Below, one piece after another: positions 46,036 to 54,772 of a stretch of DNA of 64,000 bases. A program made the position numbers and the translations under genes. The notes below the pieces were generated by a model, which did not search any database, was not told the origin of the DNA, and saw nothing but the letters and a program-made list of their open reading frames with translations. Numbering within the stretch: the first letter of the stretch is position 1; every line of letters begins with the position of its first letter. This stretch comes from Niveibacterium microcysteis (GTDB taxonomy: Bacteria > Pseudomonadota > Gammaproteobacteria > Burkholderiales > Rhodocyclaceae). The stretch is taken from positions 3,906,001 to 3,970,000 of the forward strand of contig NZ_CP071060.1 in the NCBI RefSeq assembly GCF_017161445.1, in the 5' to 3' direction.

Positions 46036-48831
46036 CTAGTGCGCTTCATCCCAGTTGGCGCCGGCACCGACTTCGACGACCAGCGGCACCTTCAGCGCGG
46101 CGGCGCCGCTCATCAGTTCCGCGAGCTTGGGCTTGACGGTATCGAGCTCGCCCTGCGGCACTTCGAGCACCAGTTCGTCGTGCACCTGCAGCAGGAGTTT
46201 GGATTGCAGCGTGCTGCCCTGCAGCCAGTCATACACCCGACGCATCGCGATCTTGACGATGTCGGCTGCCGTGCCTTGCATCGGCGCATTGATTGCGGCG
46301 CGCTCCGCGCCCTGACGACGACCGACCTGCGCGGCGCGGATCTCGGGCAGCATTAGACGGCGGCCAAACACCGTCTCGACATAGCCGTGGTCGCGCGCAA
46401 AGCGGCGGGTTTCTTCCATGTAACGCGCAACGCCGGGGTAGCGGGCGAAGTAGCGGTCGATGTAGGCCTGCGCGGCGCTGCGTTCGAGATCGAGCGCCTT
46501 CGCCAGCCCATGCGCACTCATGCCGTAGATGAGGCCGAAGTTGATCGCCTTGGCGTAACGACGCTGTTCGCTGGTGACTTCGGACGGCACGAGGCCGAAC
46601 ACCTCTGCGGCGGTGGCGCGGTGAACATCCAGCCCCTGTGCGAAGGCTTCGAGCAGGCCGGCATCGTCAGACAGGTGCGCCATGATGCGCAGCTCGATCT
46701 GCGAGTAGTCGGCCGACACGATGACGTTGCCCGGCGCCGCGATGAAGGCGGCGCGGATACGGCGACCTTCTTCGGTGCGCACCGGAATGTTCTGCAGGTT
46801 GGGTTCCGAGCTGGAGATGCGCCCGGTGACCGCACCGGCCTGCGAGAAGCTGGTATGCACCCGGCCGGTGTTCGGGTTCACCGAGCGCGGCAGTTTGTCG
46901 GTGTAGGTACTCTTGAGCTTCGCCATGCTGCGGTATTCGAGCAGCAGTTTGGGCAGCGGATAGTCGAGTGCCAGTTGTTGCAGCACTTCTTCGTCGGTCG
47001 AGGGCTGGCCGCCTGGGGTCTTCTTCAACACCGGCAGCTTCTCGCGCTCGAACAGGATCTCCTGGATCTGCTTGGGGCTGTTGAGGTTGAAGGGCTGCTT
47101 GGCGAGCGCGTGGGCTTCGGCCTCCAGCTCCAGCATGCGGCGGCCGAGCGTGTCGGATTGACGCAGCAGCAGGTCGCGGTCGATCAACACACCGTTGCGC
47201 TCCATCGCCCACAGCACTTCCATCGCCGGCATCTCGACCTCGCGGTAGAGCTTGGCCAGCGCCGCGTCGCTGCTGACGCGCGGCAACAGCACGTTGTGCA
47301 CCCGCAGCGTGGCGTCGGCGTCTTCGGCGGCGTATTCGGTCGCCCGCGCGATCGCAACTTCGTGGAAGCCGATCTGGTTGGCGCCCTTGCCGCAGACATC
47401 GGTGTAACTCAGCGTATCGAGCATGCCCGCGTGGCGCTTGGCGAGCTGGTCGAGATCATGGCCCTTGTCGCTCTCCACCACGAAGGATTCGAGCAGCGTG
47501 TCGTGCTCGACGCCCCGCAAGCGGATGCCGTGGTTGGCCAGCACATGCATGTCGTACTTCAGGTTCTGGCCGAGCTTGCGGTGCGCATCGGATTCGAACC
47601 AGCCGCGCAGCTTCGCGAGCACCTCGTCGAGCGGCAGCTGGGCCGGCGCATCGGGATAGTGGTGCGTCAGCGGCAGGTAGGCCGCCTCGCCCTCCTTCAC
47701 GCTGAAGCTCATGCCGACGAGGCGCGCGAGCATCGGGTCGAGGCTGTCGGTCTCGGTATCGAAAGCCGTCAGCGGCGCGGCACTGATCTTCGCCAACCAG
47801 GCGTCGAAGGTCGTCCAGTCGAGAATGGTGACGTAGCCCGCGCGATGCGCGCCCGCGTCATCCAGCAGCGACGCCTGCGCCGGCGCAGCTGCTGGTTCGG
47901 TATTTGCCTGTGCTGGGGATGAGTCTGCTGCCGTTGGGGCTTCGCCGCCCAGCGCGGCGCGCGCCTCCTTCAACCAGGTGCGGAACTGCAAGCGCTCGAA
48001 CCATTCGGCCAGCGTCTCGTTCTGGCTGATGCCAAACGCCAGCTGATCGAGCGTCACCGGCAGTTCGCAATCGGTTTCGATCGTGACGAGCTTGCGGCCA
48101 AGCGGCAGGAAGTCCAGGTGCCTGCGCAAGTTGTCGCCGACCACGCCGCCGATCGCCCAGTCCTCCTTCTTGCCCTTGGCAACCTTTTGCTGCGCGGCAG
48201 CGACCACGCCATCGAGCGAGTCGAATTCAGACAGCCACTTCACCGCGGTCTTGGGGCCACACTTCTCGACGCCGGGCACGTTATCCACCGTGTCGCCGAC
48301 CAGTGCGAGGTAGTCGATGATGCGTGTCGGCGGCACGCCGAACTTGGCGAGTACGCCAGCTTCGTCGAGCACCTCGTTGCTCATGGTGTTGACCAGCTTC
48401 ACACGCGGCGTGACAAGCTGCGCCATGTCCTTGTCGCCGGTCGAGATCACCACATCGTAGCCGGCCGCTTCGCCGCGCCGCGCCAGCGTGCCGATCACGT
48501 CATCGGCCTCGATGCCTTCGACCATCACGATCGGCCAGCCCATCGCCTGCACGCAGGCGTGGATCGGCTCGATCTGCAGGCGCAGGTCGTCCGGCATCGG
48601 CGGGCGGTGCGCCTTGTAGTCGGGGTAGAGGTCTTCGCGGAAGGTCTTGCCCTTGGCATCAAAGACACAGGCAAGCCGGTCTGCCTTGTAGTCACCCAAC
48701 AGCCGGCGTAGCATGTTCAGCACCCCGAACACCGCGCCAGTAGGCTCTCCGCGAGCATTTCGCATGTCCGGCATGGCATGGAATGCGCGGTACAGATAAG
48801 AGGATCCGTCGACCAGCAGAAGCGTCGGCAT
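46036..48831 (-). CDS. polA: DNA polymerase I
   Basis: A 931-residue repair and Okazaki-processing polymerase. The 5'-3' exonuclease domain (about 1-290; LLLVDGSSYLYRAFHA, VVISTGDKDMAQLV) is followed by a 3'-5' exonuclease domain (about 340-530; FDTETDSLDPM) with its acidic residues kept, so proofreading is likely. The polymerase domain has motif A (SADYSQIELRIMAHLS), motif B (RRYAKAINFGLIYGMS) and motif C (LLQVHDELVLEVP). It is divergent from the LOG-family gene and convergent with hutI. Confidence 0.98.
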   Translation of the reverse strand: MPTLLLVDGSSYLYRAFHAMPDMRNARGEPTGAVFGVLNMLRRLLGDYKADRLACVFDAKGKTFREDLYPDYKAHRPPMPDDLRLQIEPIHACVQAMGWPIVMVEGIEADDVIGTLARRGEAAGYDVVISTGDKDMAQLVTPRVKLVNTMSNEVLDEAGVLAKFGVPPTRIIDYLALVGDTVDNVPGVEKCGPKTAVKWLSEFDSLDGVVAAAQQKVAKGKKEDWAIGGVVGDNLRRHLDFLPLGRKLVTIETDCELPVTLDQLAFGISQNETLAEWFERLQFRTWLKEARAALGGEAPTAADSSPAQANTEPAAAPAQASLLDDAGAHRAGYVTILDWTTFDAWLAKISAAPLTAFDTETDSLDPMLARLVGMSFSVKEGEAAYLPLTHHYPDAPAQLPLDEVLAKLRGWFESDAHRKLGQNLKYDMHVLANHGIRLRGVEHDTLLESFVVESDKGHDLDQLAKRHAGMLDTLSYTDVCGKGANQIGFHEVAIARATEYAAEDADATLRVHNVLLPRVSSDAALAKLYREVEMPAMEVLWAMERNGVLIDRDLLLRQSDTLGRRMLELEAEAHALAKQPFNLNSPKQIQEILFEREKLPVLKKTPGGQPSTDEEVLQQLALDYPLPKLLLEYRSMAKLKSTYTDKLPRSVNPNTGRVHTSFSQAGAVTGRISSSEPNLQNIPVRTEEGRRIRAAFIAAPGNVIVSADYSQIELRIMAHLSDDAGLLEAFAQGLDVHRATAAEVFGLVPSEVTSEQRRYAKAINFGLIYGMSAHGLAKALDLERSAAQAYIDRYFARYPGVARYMEETRRFARDHGYVETVFGRRLMLPEIRAAQVGRRQGAERAAINAPMQGTAADIVKIAMRRVYDWLQGSTLQSKLLLQVHDELVLEVPQGELDTVKPKLAELMSGAAALKVPLVVEVGAGANWDEAH

Positions 48832-48906
48832 GGGTATTCAACCGGTGAGCGCGGCAGGTGTCGTGCCGGTACCGGCACCACATCGATCCTGCGACGAAAG
48901 ACAAGA

Positions 48907-49635
48907 ATGAGCGCGAAAGAGAAACTCCCGCCCGTAACCACCGCAACGCCCGGCACGCACAGCCAGATGGCGCGCGAGGCATGGCGGATCTTTGGAATTA
49001 TGGCAGAGTTCGTCGAGGCGACTGAGCGTCTCGCACCGATCCGCCCGGCTGTCAGCATCTTCGGCAGCGCCCGCACCAAGCCGGACGATCCGTACTACGA
49101 AAAAGCTGAGAAGATCGCGCGCCTGCTGTCCGATTCCGGCTTCTCGGTGATCTCCGGCGGCGGCCCCGGCATCATGGAGGCGGCCAACAAGGGCGCCTAC
49201 TTTGGCAAATCCCCCTCGGTCGGTCTCAACATCCAGTTGCCGATGGAGCAGCACGGCAACCCGTACCAGGACATCTCGCAGACCTTCCACCACTTCTTCG
49301 CGCGCAAGTACATGTTCGTGAAGTGCGCCAGCGCGTACGTGGTGATGCCCGGCGGCTTCGGCACACTGGACGAGCTGATGGAGGCGCTGACGCTGATCCA
49401 GACCGGCAAGAGCCGGCCGATCCCGGTGATCCTGGTGCACTCGCCGTTCTGGAAAGGACTGGTGGATTGGTTCCGCGAGCGCCTGGTGGCCGAGAAGATG
49501 GTTAACCCGGAAGACCTCGATCTGATCCAGGTGATCGACTCGCCCGAAGATGTGGTCGAGGCGATCTTCAAACACTACGAGCATCGCGGATTCGAGCCGC
49601 TACCCGGCGAACACGAGCTGATGCTCAACCTGTAA
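48907..49635 (+). CDS. LOG-family (TIGR00730) Rossmann-fold protein
   Basis: A 242-residue protein of the LOG/lysine-decarboxylase-like family, with SGGGPGIMEAANKGA and the PGGFGTLDELMEALTLIQ signature that carries the conserved catalytic acidic residues. Family members release cytokinin-type bases or hydrolyse nucleoside monophosphates (PpnN-like activity). The substrate here is not known. The ATG at 48907 follows AAGACAAGA; it starts 75 bases from the divergent polA start. Confidence 0.92.
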   Translation: MSAKEKLPPVTTATPGTHSQMAREAWRIFGIMAEFVEATERLAPIRPAVSIFGSARTKPDDPYYEKAEKIARLLSDSGFSVISGGGPGIMEAANKGAYFGKSPSVGLNIQLPMEQHGNPYQDISQTFHHFFARKYMFVKCASAYVVMPGGFGTLDELMEALTLIQTGKSRPIPVILVHSPFWKGLVDWFRERLVAEKMVNPEDLDLIQVIDSPEDVVEAIFKHYEHRGFEPLPGEHELMLNL

Positions 49636-49645
49636 GAGGCGCACC

Positions 49646-49987
49646 ATGTCCCACACACTCCGCAAGCTGTTCGTGATCGCGATGCTCGCCGCAGCACCGG
49701 TGGTCGCGCAGGACAAGCCGCCCAAGCTCGAACCGATTCCCGAACCGCCACCGCCGCCGGCTGGCGTCGTCGATACCGACGAAGCGCCGGAGGTCACCGT
49801 ATCGACCCGTGGCGAGGACAAGATCGAGGAATACCGCATCAAGGGCCGGCTCTACATGATCAAGGTGACGCCCAAGGTCGGCAAACCCTACTACCTCGTC
49901 GACCACAAGGGCGATGGCGTATTCGCGCGCGCCGACGACAACGAGCGCAGCCTGTCGGTCCCGATGTGGCTGATCAAGTCCTGGTAA
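49646..49987 (+). CDS. DUF2782 domain-containing exported protein
   Basis: A 113-residue protein with a signal peptide (LFVIAMLAAAPVVAQ, cleavage after VVA). A Pro-rich stretch (EPIPEPPPPPAGV) precedes the DUF2782 core (STRGEDKIEEYRIKGRLYMIKVTP, then PYYLVDHKGDGVF). Function is unknown. It sits directly between the LOG gene and thrB, an arrangement common in betaproteobacteria. Confidence 0.9.
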   Translation: MSHTLRKLFVIAMLAAAPVVAQDKPPKLEPIPEPPPPPAGVVDTDEAPEVTVSTRGEDKIEEYRIKGRLYMIKVTPKVGKPYYLVDHKGDGVFARADDNERSLSVPMWLIKSW

Positions 49988-50026
49988 CTGGCAGGTCGGC
50001 AGCTCGCTGCCGCCCGCGTTGAAACG

Positions 50027-50971
50027 ATGTCCGTCTTCACACCCGTCACTCCGGAACAGATGCGCGACTGGCTCGCCGGCTATGCCGTCGGCCGCTTGGC
50101 CGAGCTGCGTGGCATCGAAGCCGGTGTGCAGAACAGCAACTTCTTCGTCACGACCACGCTCGGCCGCTACGTGCTGACGCTGTTCGAAAGCGTGCCGCGC
50201 GCCGAACTGCCGTACTACCTGCACCTGATGGCGCACCTTGCCCGACATGGCCTGCCGGTGCCGGCGCCAATCGCCAACCGCGACAACGATTACCTCGGCA
50301 CCCTCGCCGGCCGCCCGGCCGTGATGGTGACGCGCCTTGCCGGCCGCTCAGAGATGGCGCCCAGCGTGGCGCAGTGCGAGCGGCTCGGGGCGATGCTCGC
50401 CGGGCTGCATCTGGCCGGCATGTCCTACGGCCGCCGGCAGGACAACTCGCGCGGCCCGGCCTGGCGCGAGCGTGCGGCGGCGGCGGTCTTGCCGCAACTC
50501 GCACCGGGCGACCGCGCCCTGCTGGAAGCCGAACTGATCGTGCAGCGCGGGCTCGATGAACTCGACCTGCCCGTCGGCACGATCCATGCAGATCTGTTCC
50601 GCGACAACGTGTTGTGGGATGGCGAGCATGTCGGCGGCGTGATCGACTTCTATTTCGCCTGTACCGACGCGCTGCTGTTCGACGTGGCCGTCACCCTCAA
50701 CGACTGGTGCGGTCGAACAGACGGCACGCTGGACCCGGCGCGCGCCAACGCCTTCCTGCTCGCCTACCATGCCGACCGGCCCTTCACCCGTGCCGAACGC
50801 GAAGCCTGGCCGGCGATGCTGCGGCGTGCCGCGCTGCGCTTCTGGCTCTCGCGGCTGGAAGATTTCCACCGCCCGCGCGAAGGCGAAATGGTGCTGGTGA
50901 AGAACCCGGATGAATTCCGCGAGATCCTGCGCACACGCATCGCCCAACCGGGTGCGGTGCGCCTGCCGTGA
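50027..50971 (+). CDS. thrB: Homoserine kinase (choline-kinase-like, APH fold)
   Basis: Phosphorylates homoserine for threonine synthesis. This 314-residue protein is the aminoglycoside-phosphotransferase-fold ThrB of betaproteobacteria, not the GHMP type. Key parts are the VQNSNFFVTTTLGRYVLTLFE glycine/lysine region and the catalytic IHADLFRDNVLWDG (HxDxxxxN). GGVIDFYFACTDALLFDVAV carries the metal-binding Asp. It starts 39 bases after the DUF2782 gene. Confidence 0.94.
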   Translation: MSVFTPVTPEQMRDWLAGYAVGRLAELRGIEAGVQNSNFFVTTTLGRYVLTLFESVPRAELPYYLHLMAHLARHGLPVPAPIANRDNDYLGTLAGRPAVMVTRLAGRSEMAPSVAQCERLGAMLAGLHLAGMSYGRRQDNSRGPAWRERAAAAVLPQLAPGDRALLEAELIVQRGLDELDLPVGTIHADLFRDNVLWDGEHVGGVIDFYFACTDALLFDVAVTLNDWCGRTDGTLDPARANAFLLAYHADRPFTRAEREAWPAMLRRAALRFWLSRLEDFHRPREGEMVLVKNPDEFREILRTRIAQPGAVRLP

Positions 50972-51058
50972 GCGGCCGCCGCAGGCCGCCAACCCGGAAA
51001 GCCCCGCGCATTTGGTAGGATCCGCATCCCGCCGCCCCGATCGCACGACCCACCCGCC

Positions 51059-51796
51059 ATGCATGCTCATAACCTCCCCACCCCGGCCCAAGTCCCGGCC
51101 AGCAGCGCGCTGAGCTGGTTCCGCGAAGGCTGGCGCCTGTTTATGGCGCACCCGGCCGTGTGGTCCGTGATGGGCGCTGCGACCTTCCTGGTGCTCGCAA
51201 TCGCCGTTTGGCTGCCGCTGATCGGCCGCGTGCTCGCGATGGTGGTGCTGCAGGTGCTGGCAGGCGGCATGGTCGCCGCGGCCCATCATTCGCGCGAAAC
51301 CGGCACGCTGAAGATCAACGAGCTGTGGGACGGCCTGCGCCAGCATGCGGCCAATCTGGCGATGATCGGGGTGCTGCAGGGCATCGCGCTGACCGCAGCC
51401 GGCATCCTGACCTTCATCACCAGCCTGGTCCTTGCGCTGCTGCTCGACATCACCGGCCTGGCCGGCTTCGACTGGATCACGCTGGCGCTGAGTTGGGTCG
51501 CGGACATCTTCGTATCCTTCGTCGTCGTGATGGGCATGCTGCTGGCGCTGTGGTTCGCCCCGGCGCTGGTGATGCTCAACCGCGCCTCGCCCTTCGATGC
51601 GATGCGCCTGTCGTTCCGCGCCGCCTTGCACAACACCGGCGCAAGCGCACTGGTCGGCGCAGTGCTGGTGCTCGGCGTGCCGCTGGCGATCACGCTGAGT
51701 TTCGGTTTCGGCATCGTCGTCGTGATTCCGCTCGTCGCCACGACGATCTACGCCTCCTGGCGCGACGTGTTCGCCAGCACCGGCGCGGAGGCCTGA
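51059..51796 (+). CDS. BPSS1780 family membrane protein
   Basis: A 245-residue protein with five or six membrane helices. The N-terminal cytoplasmic motif SSALSWFREGWRLFMAHPAVW is typical of the family and is repeated in related form in the next gene. The hydrophobic core includes IGVLQGIALTAAGILTFITSL and MGMLLALWFAPALVML. No function has been assigned. A paralogue follows after 1 base, so they probably form a pair. Confidence 0.88.
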   Translation: MHAHNLPTPAQVPASSALSWFREGWRLFMAHPAVWSVMGAATFLVLAIAVWLPLIGRVLAMVVLQVLAGGMVAAAHHSRETGTLKINELWDGLRQHAANLAMIGVLQGIALTAAGILTFITSLVLALLLDITGLAGFDWITLALSWVADIFVSFVVVMGMLLALWFAPALVMLNRASPFDAMRLSFRAALHNTGASALVGAVLVLGVPLAITLSFGFGIVVVIPLVATTIYASWRDVFASTGAEA

Positions 51797-51797
51797 G

Positions 51798-52610
51798 ATG
51801 CAGGCGCACAAGCTGCCCGCCTCGCATGGCTGGGCCTGGGTCAAGGCCGGCTTCGCGCTGTACCGGCGCAATCCGTTCGCACTGGCGGCCAACGTGATGC
51901 TGATGTGGCTGGTGCTGATGTTCGCCGGCATGCTGCTGGTGCCACTGCTGGTCACGGTGCTGCCCGAATCGGTTGCGCCGTGGATCGCGCAGGCCCCCCT
52001 CGCGCTGCTGCTGCCGGCCTTGTCGGTCGGCGTATTCAATGTCTGCCGCACGATCGAGCAAGGCGATCCGGTGCTCCCGTTTTCGCTGTTCTCAGGCTTT
52101 CAGCGCAATCTGCGCGAGCTGGTGGTGCTCGGCCTGATCTACTACGTCGGCAGCCTGCTTGCGCTGGCGATCACCACCGCATGGGACGGCGGCATGCTGA
52201 TCGACGTGATGCAGGGCCGCCGCAAGCTCGACGACCCGGCGCTCGATGCCGATGCCCTGATGCGCTCCGCACTGATGCTGATGGGGCTGACGATGCCGGT
52301 GATGATGGCCAACTGGTTCGCGCCACTGCTGACCGCCTGGCGCAAGGTGCCCCCGGTCAAGGCCGCGTTCTTCAGCTTCGTCGCGTTCTGGCGCAACTTC
52401 GCGGCGTTCTTCGTTTTCGGGCTCGCCGTTGCGCTGGTGCTGTGGCTAATCCCCGGCGTGATCGGCGCGGTGCTCGCGATGGCCTCGCCGTCGCTCGGCG
52501 CTTCGATCGCGATGATGTTGCCGATGCTGCTGATCCCCGGCCTGTACGGGGCGTTCTACGTCAACGCGCTGGAAGTCTTCCCGGGCCTGCAGGATGGTCC
52601 GCTCGCCTGA
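51798..52610 (+). CDS. BPSS1780-like membrane protein, second paralogue
   Basis: A 270-residue paralogue of the preceding gene: the same start signature (HGWAWVKAGFALYRRNPFALA) and similar helix order (LMWLVLMFAGMLLVPLLVTVL, MANWFAPLLTAW). The pair probably arose by tandem duplication. Its last 17 bases overlap the nadD start, so it is in the same transcription unit. Function unknown. Confidence 0.85.
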   Translation: MQAHKLPASHGWAWVKAGFALYRRNPFALAANVMLMWLVLMFAGMLLVPLLVTVLPESVAPWIAQAPLALLLPALSVGVFNVCRTIEQGDPVLPFSLFSGFQRNLRELVVLGLIYYVGSLLALAITTAWDGGMLIDVMQGRRKLDDPALDADALMRSALMLMGLTMPVMMANWFAPLLTAWRKVPPVKAAFFSFVAFWRNFAAFFVFGLAVALVLWLIPGVIGAVLAMASPSLGASIAMMLPMLLIPGLYGAFYVNALEVFPGLQDGPLA

Positions 52611-53286
52611 GCTCGCGCCGCTCGGCATCCTCGGCGGCACCTTCGACCCGATCCACTTCGGCCACCTGAGGCTTGCCGAAGAGGCCCGCCAGCAGCTGAG
52701 GCTCGCCCGAGTACGCCTGATTCCGGCTGGCCGCCCCGCCCACCGCGGCGCGCCCGGCGCGCGAGCGGAACAACGCCTGGCGATGACGCAGCTGGCCGCC
52801 GCCGGCAACGCTACGCTGGAAGTCGATGCCGCGGAGGTCCTCAGCAACGCACCGAGCTACACCGTACCGACACTGGAACGCCTGCGCCGCGAACTGGGCG
52901 CACAGCAACCGCTTGTGTTGCTGCTGGGGGCTGACGCCTTCGCCGGCCTGCCGACCTGGCATCGCTGGCGCAGCCTGTTCGAGCTTGCCCACATTGCCGT
53001 CGCAACCCGGCCCGGCCATTCGCTCGACACCCACGCGCTGCCGCCCGAGCTGGCGGCCGTGTGCGACGAACGAAGCACCGATGCAAGCGCGCTGGCGACG
53101 TCGCCAGCCGGCTGCATCCTGCGTTTCCCGATCACCCCGCTCGACATTTCAGCCACCGCCATCCGCAGCGCCTGCGCGCGCCTAGAGAGCCCGCGCTACC
53201 TGTTGCCGGATGGGGTTGTCGACTATATTGCCCAGCACCGCCTCTATCGCGAGGCGCCCTGCGAACCGGAGGAAGAACCGTCCTGA
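52594..53286 (+). CDS. nadD: Nicotinate-nucleotide adenylyltransferase
   Basis: Joins nicotinate mononucleotide and ATP to make deamido-NAD. The 230-residue protein has GILGGTFDPIHFGHLRLAEE (the GxFxPxHxGH nucleotidyltransferase motif), the LLLGADAFAGLPTWHRW region and ISATAIRSAC (ISxTxxR). It opens inside the end of the upstream gene (17-base overlap), and its TGA overlaps the rsfS ATG. Confidence 0.97.
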   Translation: MVRSPELAPLGILGGTFDPIHFGHLRLAEEARQQLRLARVRLIPAGRPAHRGAPGARAEQRLAMTQLAAAGNATLEVDAAEVLSNAPSYTVPTLERLRRELGAQQPLVLLLGADAFAGLPTWHRWRSLFELAHIAVATRPGHSLDTHALPPELAAVCDERSTDASALATSPAGCILRFPITPLDISATAIRSACARLESPRYLLPDGVVDYIAQHRLYREAPCEPEEEPS

Positions 53287-53657
53287 TGAATATCGCCAAG
53301 CTTGAAAAAGTGGTCGTCGACGCCCTTGAAGACATCAAGGCCAAAGATATCGACGTCATCAATACCACCCGCCTCACCTCGCTGTTTGACCGCATCGTGA
53401 TCGCGAGTGGCGATTCCAACCGCCAGACCAAGGCGCTCGCCCGGCATGTGCAGGACAAGGTCCGCGAAGCCGGTGGCGAAGTGATCAGCGTCGAAGGCGA
53501 ACAGACCGGCGAATGGGTGCTGGTCGACCTCGGCGACATCGTCGTGCACGTGATGCAGCCTGCCGTACGCAGCTACTACAACCTGGAAGAGATCTGGTCG
53601 CATACGCCGGTTCGCCGCCGCCCGCATGCGGCCGAGGCGCACGGCGAAGCGCTCTGA
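53286..53657 (+). CDS. rsfS: Ribosomal silencing factor RsfS (YbeB/Iojap)
   Basis: Binds uL14 on the large ribosomal subunit and blocks subunit joining in starvation. The 123-residue protein has the family core: [47 protein letters not shown] and YYNLEEIW. The start overlaps the nadD stop (TGATG), and the stop overlaps the rlmH start in the same way. Confidence 0.97.
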   Translation: MNIAKLEKVVVDALEDIKAKDIDVINTTRLTSLFDRIVIASGDSNRQTKALARHVQDKVREAGGEVISVEGEQTGEWVLVDLGDIVVHVMQPAVRSYYNLEEIWSHTPVRRRPHAAEAHGEAL

Positions 53658-54127
53658 TGCGGCTCGCGATCGTCGCCGTCGGCACCCGCATGCCGGGCTG
53701 GGTCGATGAGGCCTTCGGCGACTTCGCCAAGCGCATGCCGCGTGAATGCACGCTCGATCTGGTCGAAGTCAAGGCCGAACCGCGCAGCGGTGGCAAGACC
53801 GCCGAGCAGATGATGGCCGCCGAAGCCGAGCGCATCCGCGCCGCACTGCCGCCGCGCGCACGGCTGGTGATCCTCGACGAGCGCGGCGAAGACCTGAGCA
53901 CCAAGTCACTCGCGCAACGGCTGGAGCGCTGGCTGGGTGCGGGTGACGATGTTGCGCTGGTGATCGGCGGGCCGGACGGGCTCGACCCGACACTCAAACA
54001 GGCGGCACACGAGAAGATCCGCCTTTCATCGCTGACCCTGCCGCACGCGATGGTGCGTGTGCTGCTGGCCGAGGCGCTGTACCGCGCCTGGAGCGTGACG
54101 AAGAACCACCCTTACCACCGCGAGTGA
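53657..54127 (+). CDS. rlmH: 23S rRNA pseudouridine(1915)-N3-methyltransferase RlmH
   Basis: Methylates pseudouridine 1915 in helix 69 of 23S rRNA with SAM. The 156-residue SPOUT protein has [20 protein letters not shown], the cofactor knot [11 protein letters not shown] and [23 protein letters not shown], and ends HPYHRE as the family does. Overlapping start and stop codons tie it to rsfS and maf. Confidence 0.97.
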   Translation: MRLAIVAVGTRMPGWVDEAFGDFAKRMPRECTLDLVEVKAEPRSGGKTAEQMMAAEAERIRAALPPRARLVILDERGEDLSTKSLAQRLERWLGAGDDVALVIGGPDGLDPTLKQAAHEKIRLSSLTLPHAMVRVLLAEALYRAWSVTKNHPYHRE

Positions 54128-54756
54128 GCGGCAGAATCGCCCGCATGTTGCCACCCAGAATCTACCTCGCCTCCCGCAGCCCGCGCCGCCGCGAGCTGCT
54201 GCACCAGATCGGCGTCGCGTTCGACACGCTGCTGTTCCGCGCCCCCCCGCGCGAAGACGCCGACGTGGCCGAAGATGTGCTACCCGGCGAGCACCCCGAC
54301 GCCTACGTGGTCCGCGTTGCCCGCGCCAAGGCGCAGGGCGGCTGGGCGCGGCTCGCCTGGCGCAATCTGGTGCCACGGCCGGTGCTGTCCGCCGATACCA
54401 CGATCGACCTCGACGGCGAGATCATCGGCAAGCCGGCCGACGAGGCCGATGCCGCGGCGATCCTGCGTCGCCTCGCCGGCCGCAGCCATCGTGTGCTGAC
54501 CGCGATCGCGATGGCGGACGGGCAACGCATCGATCACCGGCTCTCGGTCAGCGAAGTGCGTTTCGGCGAGCTGAGCGACGAGGACATCCGGCGCTATGTG
54601 AGCAGTGGCGAGCCGATGGACAAGGCGGGCGCCTACGGCATACAGGGTCGTGCGGGCGCATTCATCGCTGAGATCCGCGGCTCCTACACCGGCATCGTCG
54701 GCCTGCCGCTGCACGAAACCGCGCAGCTGCTGCGCGAGTTCGGCTACCCGGCCTGA
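54124..54756 (+). CDS. maf: Maf-family nucleotide pyrophosphatase
   Basis: Hydrolyses non-canonical or pyrimidine nucleoside triphosphates to monophosphates. The protein has the Maf start [29 protein letters not shown] with the catalytic Asp, and [17 protein letters not shown] at 54124 overlaps the rlmH stop (210 residues); an ATG at 54145 (MLPPRIYL) is an alternative and is closer to most family starts. It is the last gene of the nadD-rsfS-rlmH-maf operon here. Confidence 0.95.
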   Translation: MSGRIARMLPPRIYLASRSPRRRELLHQIGVAFDTLLFRAPPREDADVAEDVLPGEHPDAYVVRVARAKAQGGWARLAWRNLVPRPVLSADTTIDLDGEIIGKPADEADAAAILRRLAGRSHRVLTAIAMADGQRIDHRLSVSEVRFGELSDEDIRRYVSSGEPMDKAGAYGIQGRAGAFIAEIRGSYTGIVGLPLHETAQLLREFGYPA

Positions 54757-54772
54757 CGCACCCGCTGCGGCA

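Noticed and set aside
46387..47922. 511-codon plus-strand frame opposite polA
   Set aside because: Antisense shadow of polA; the polA motifs are on the minus strand and the plus-strand translation is low-complexity.
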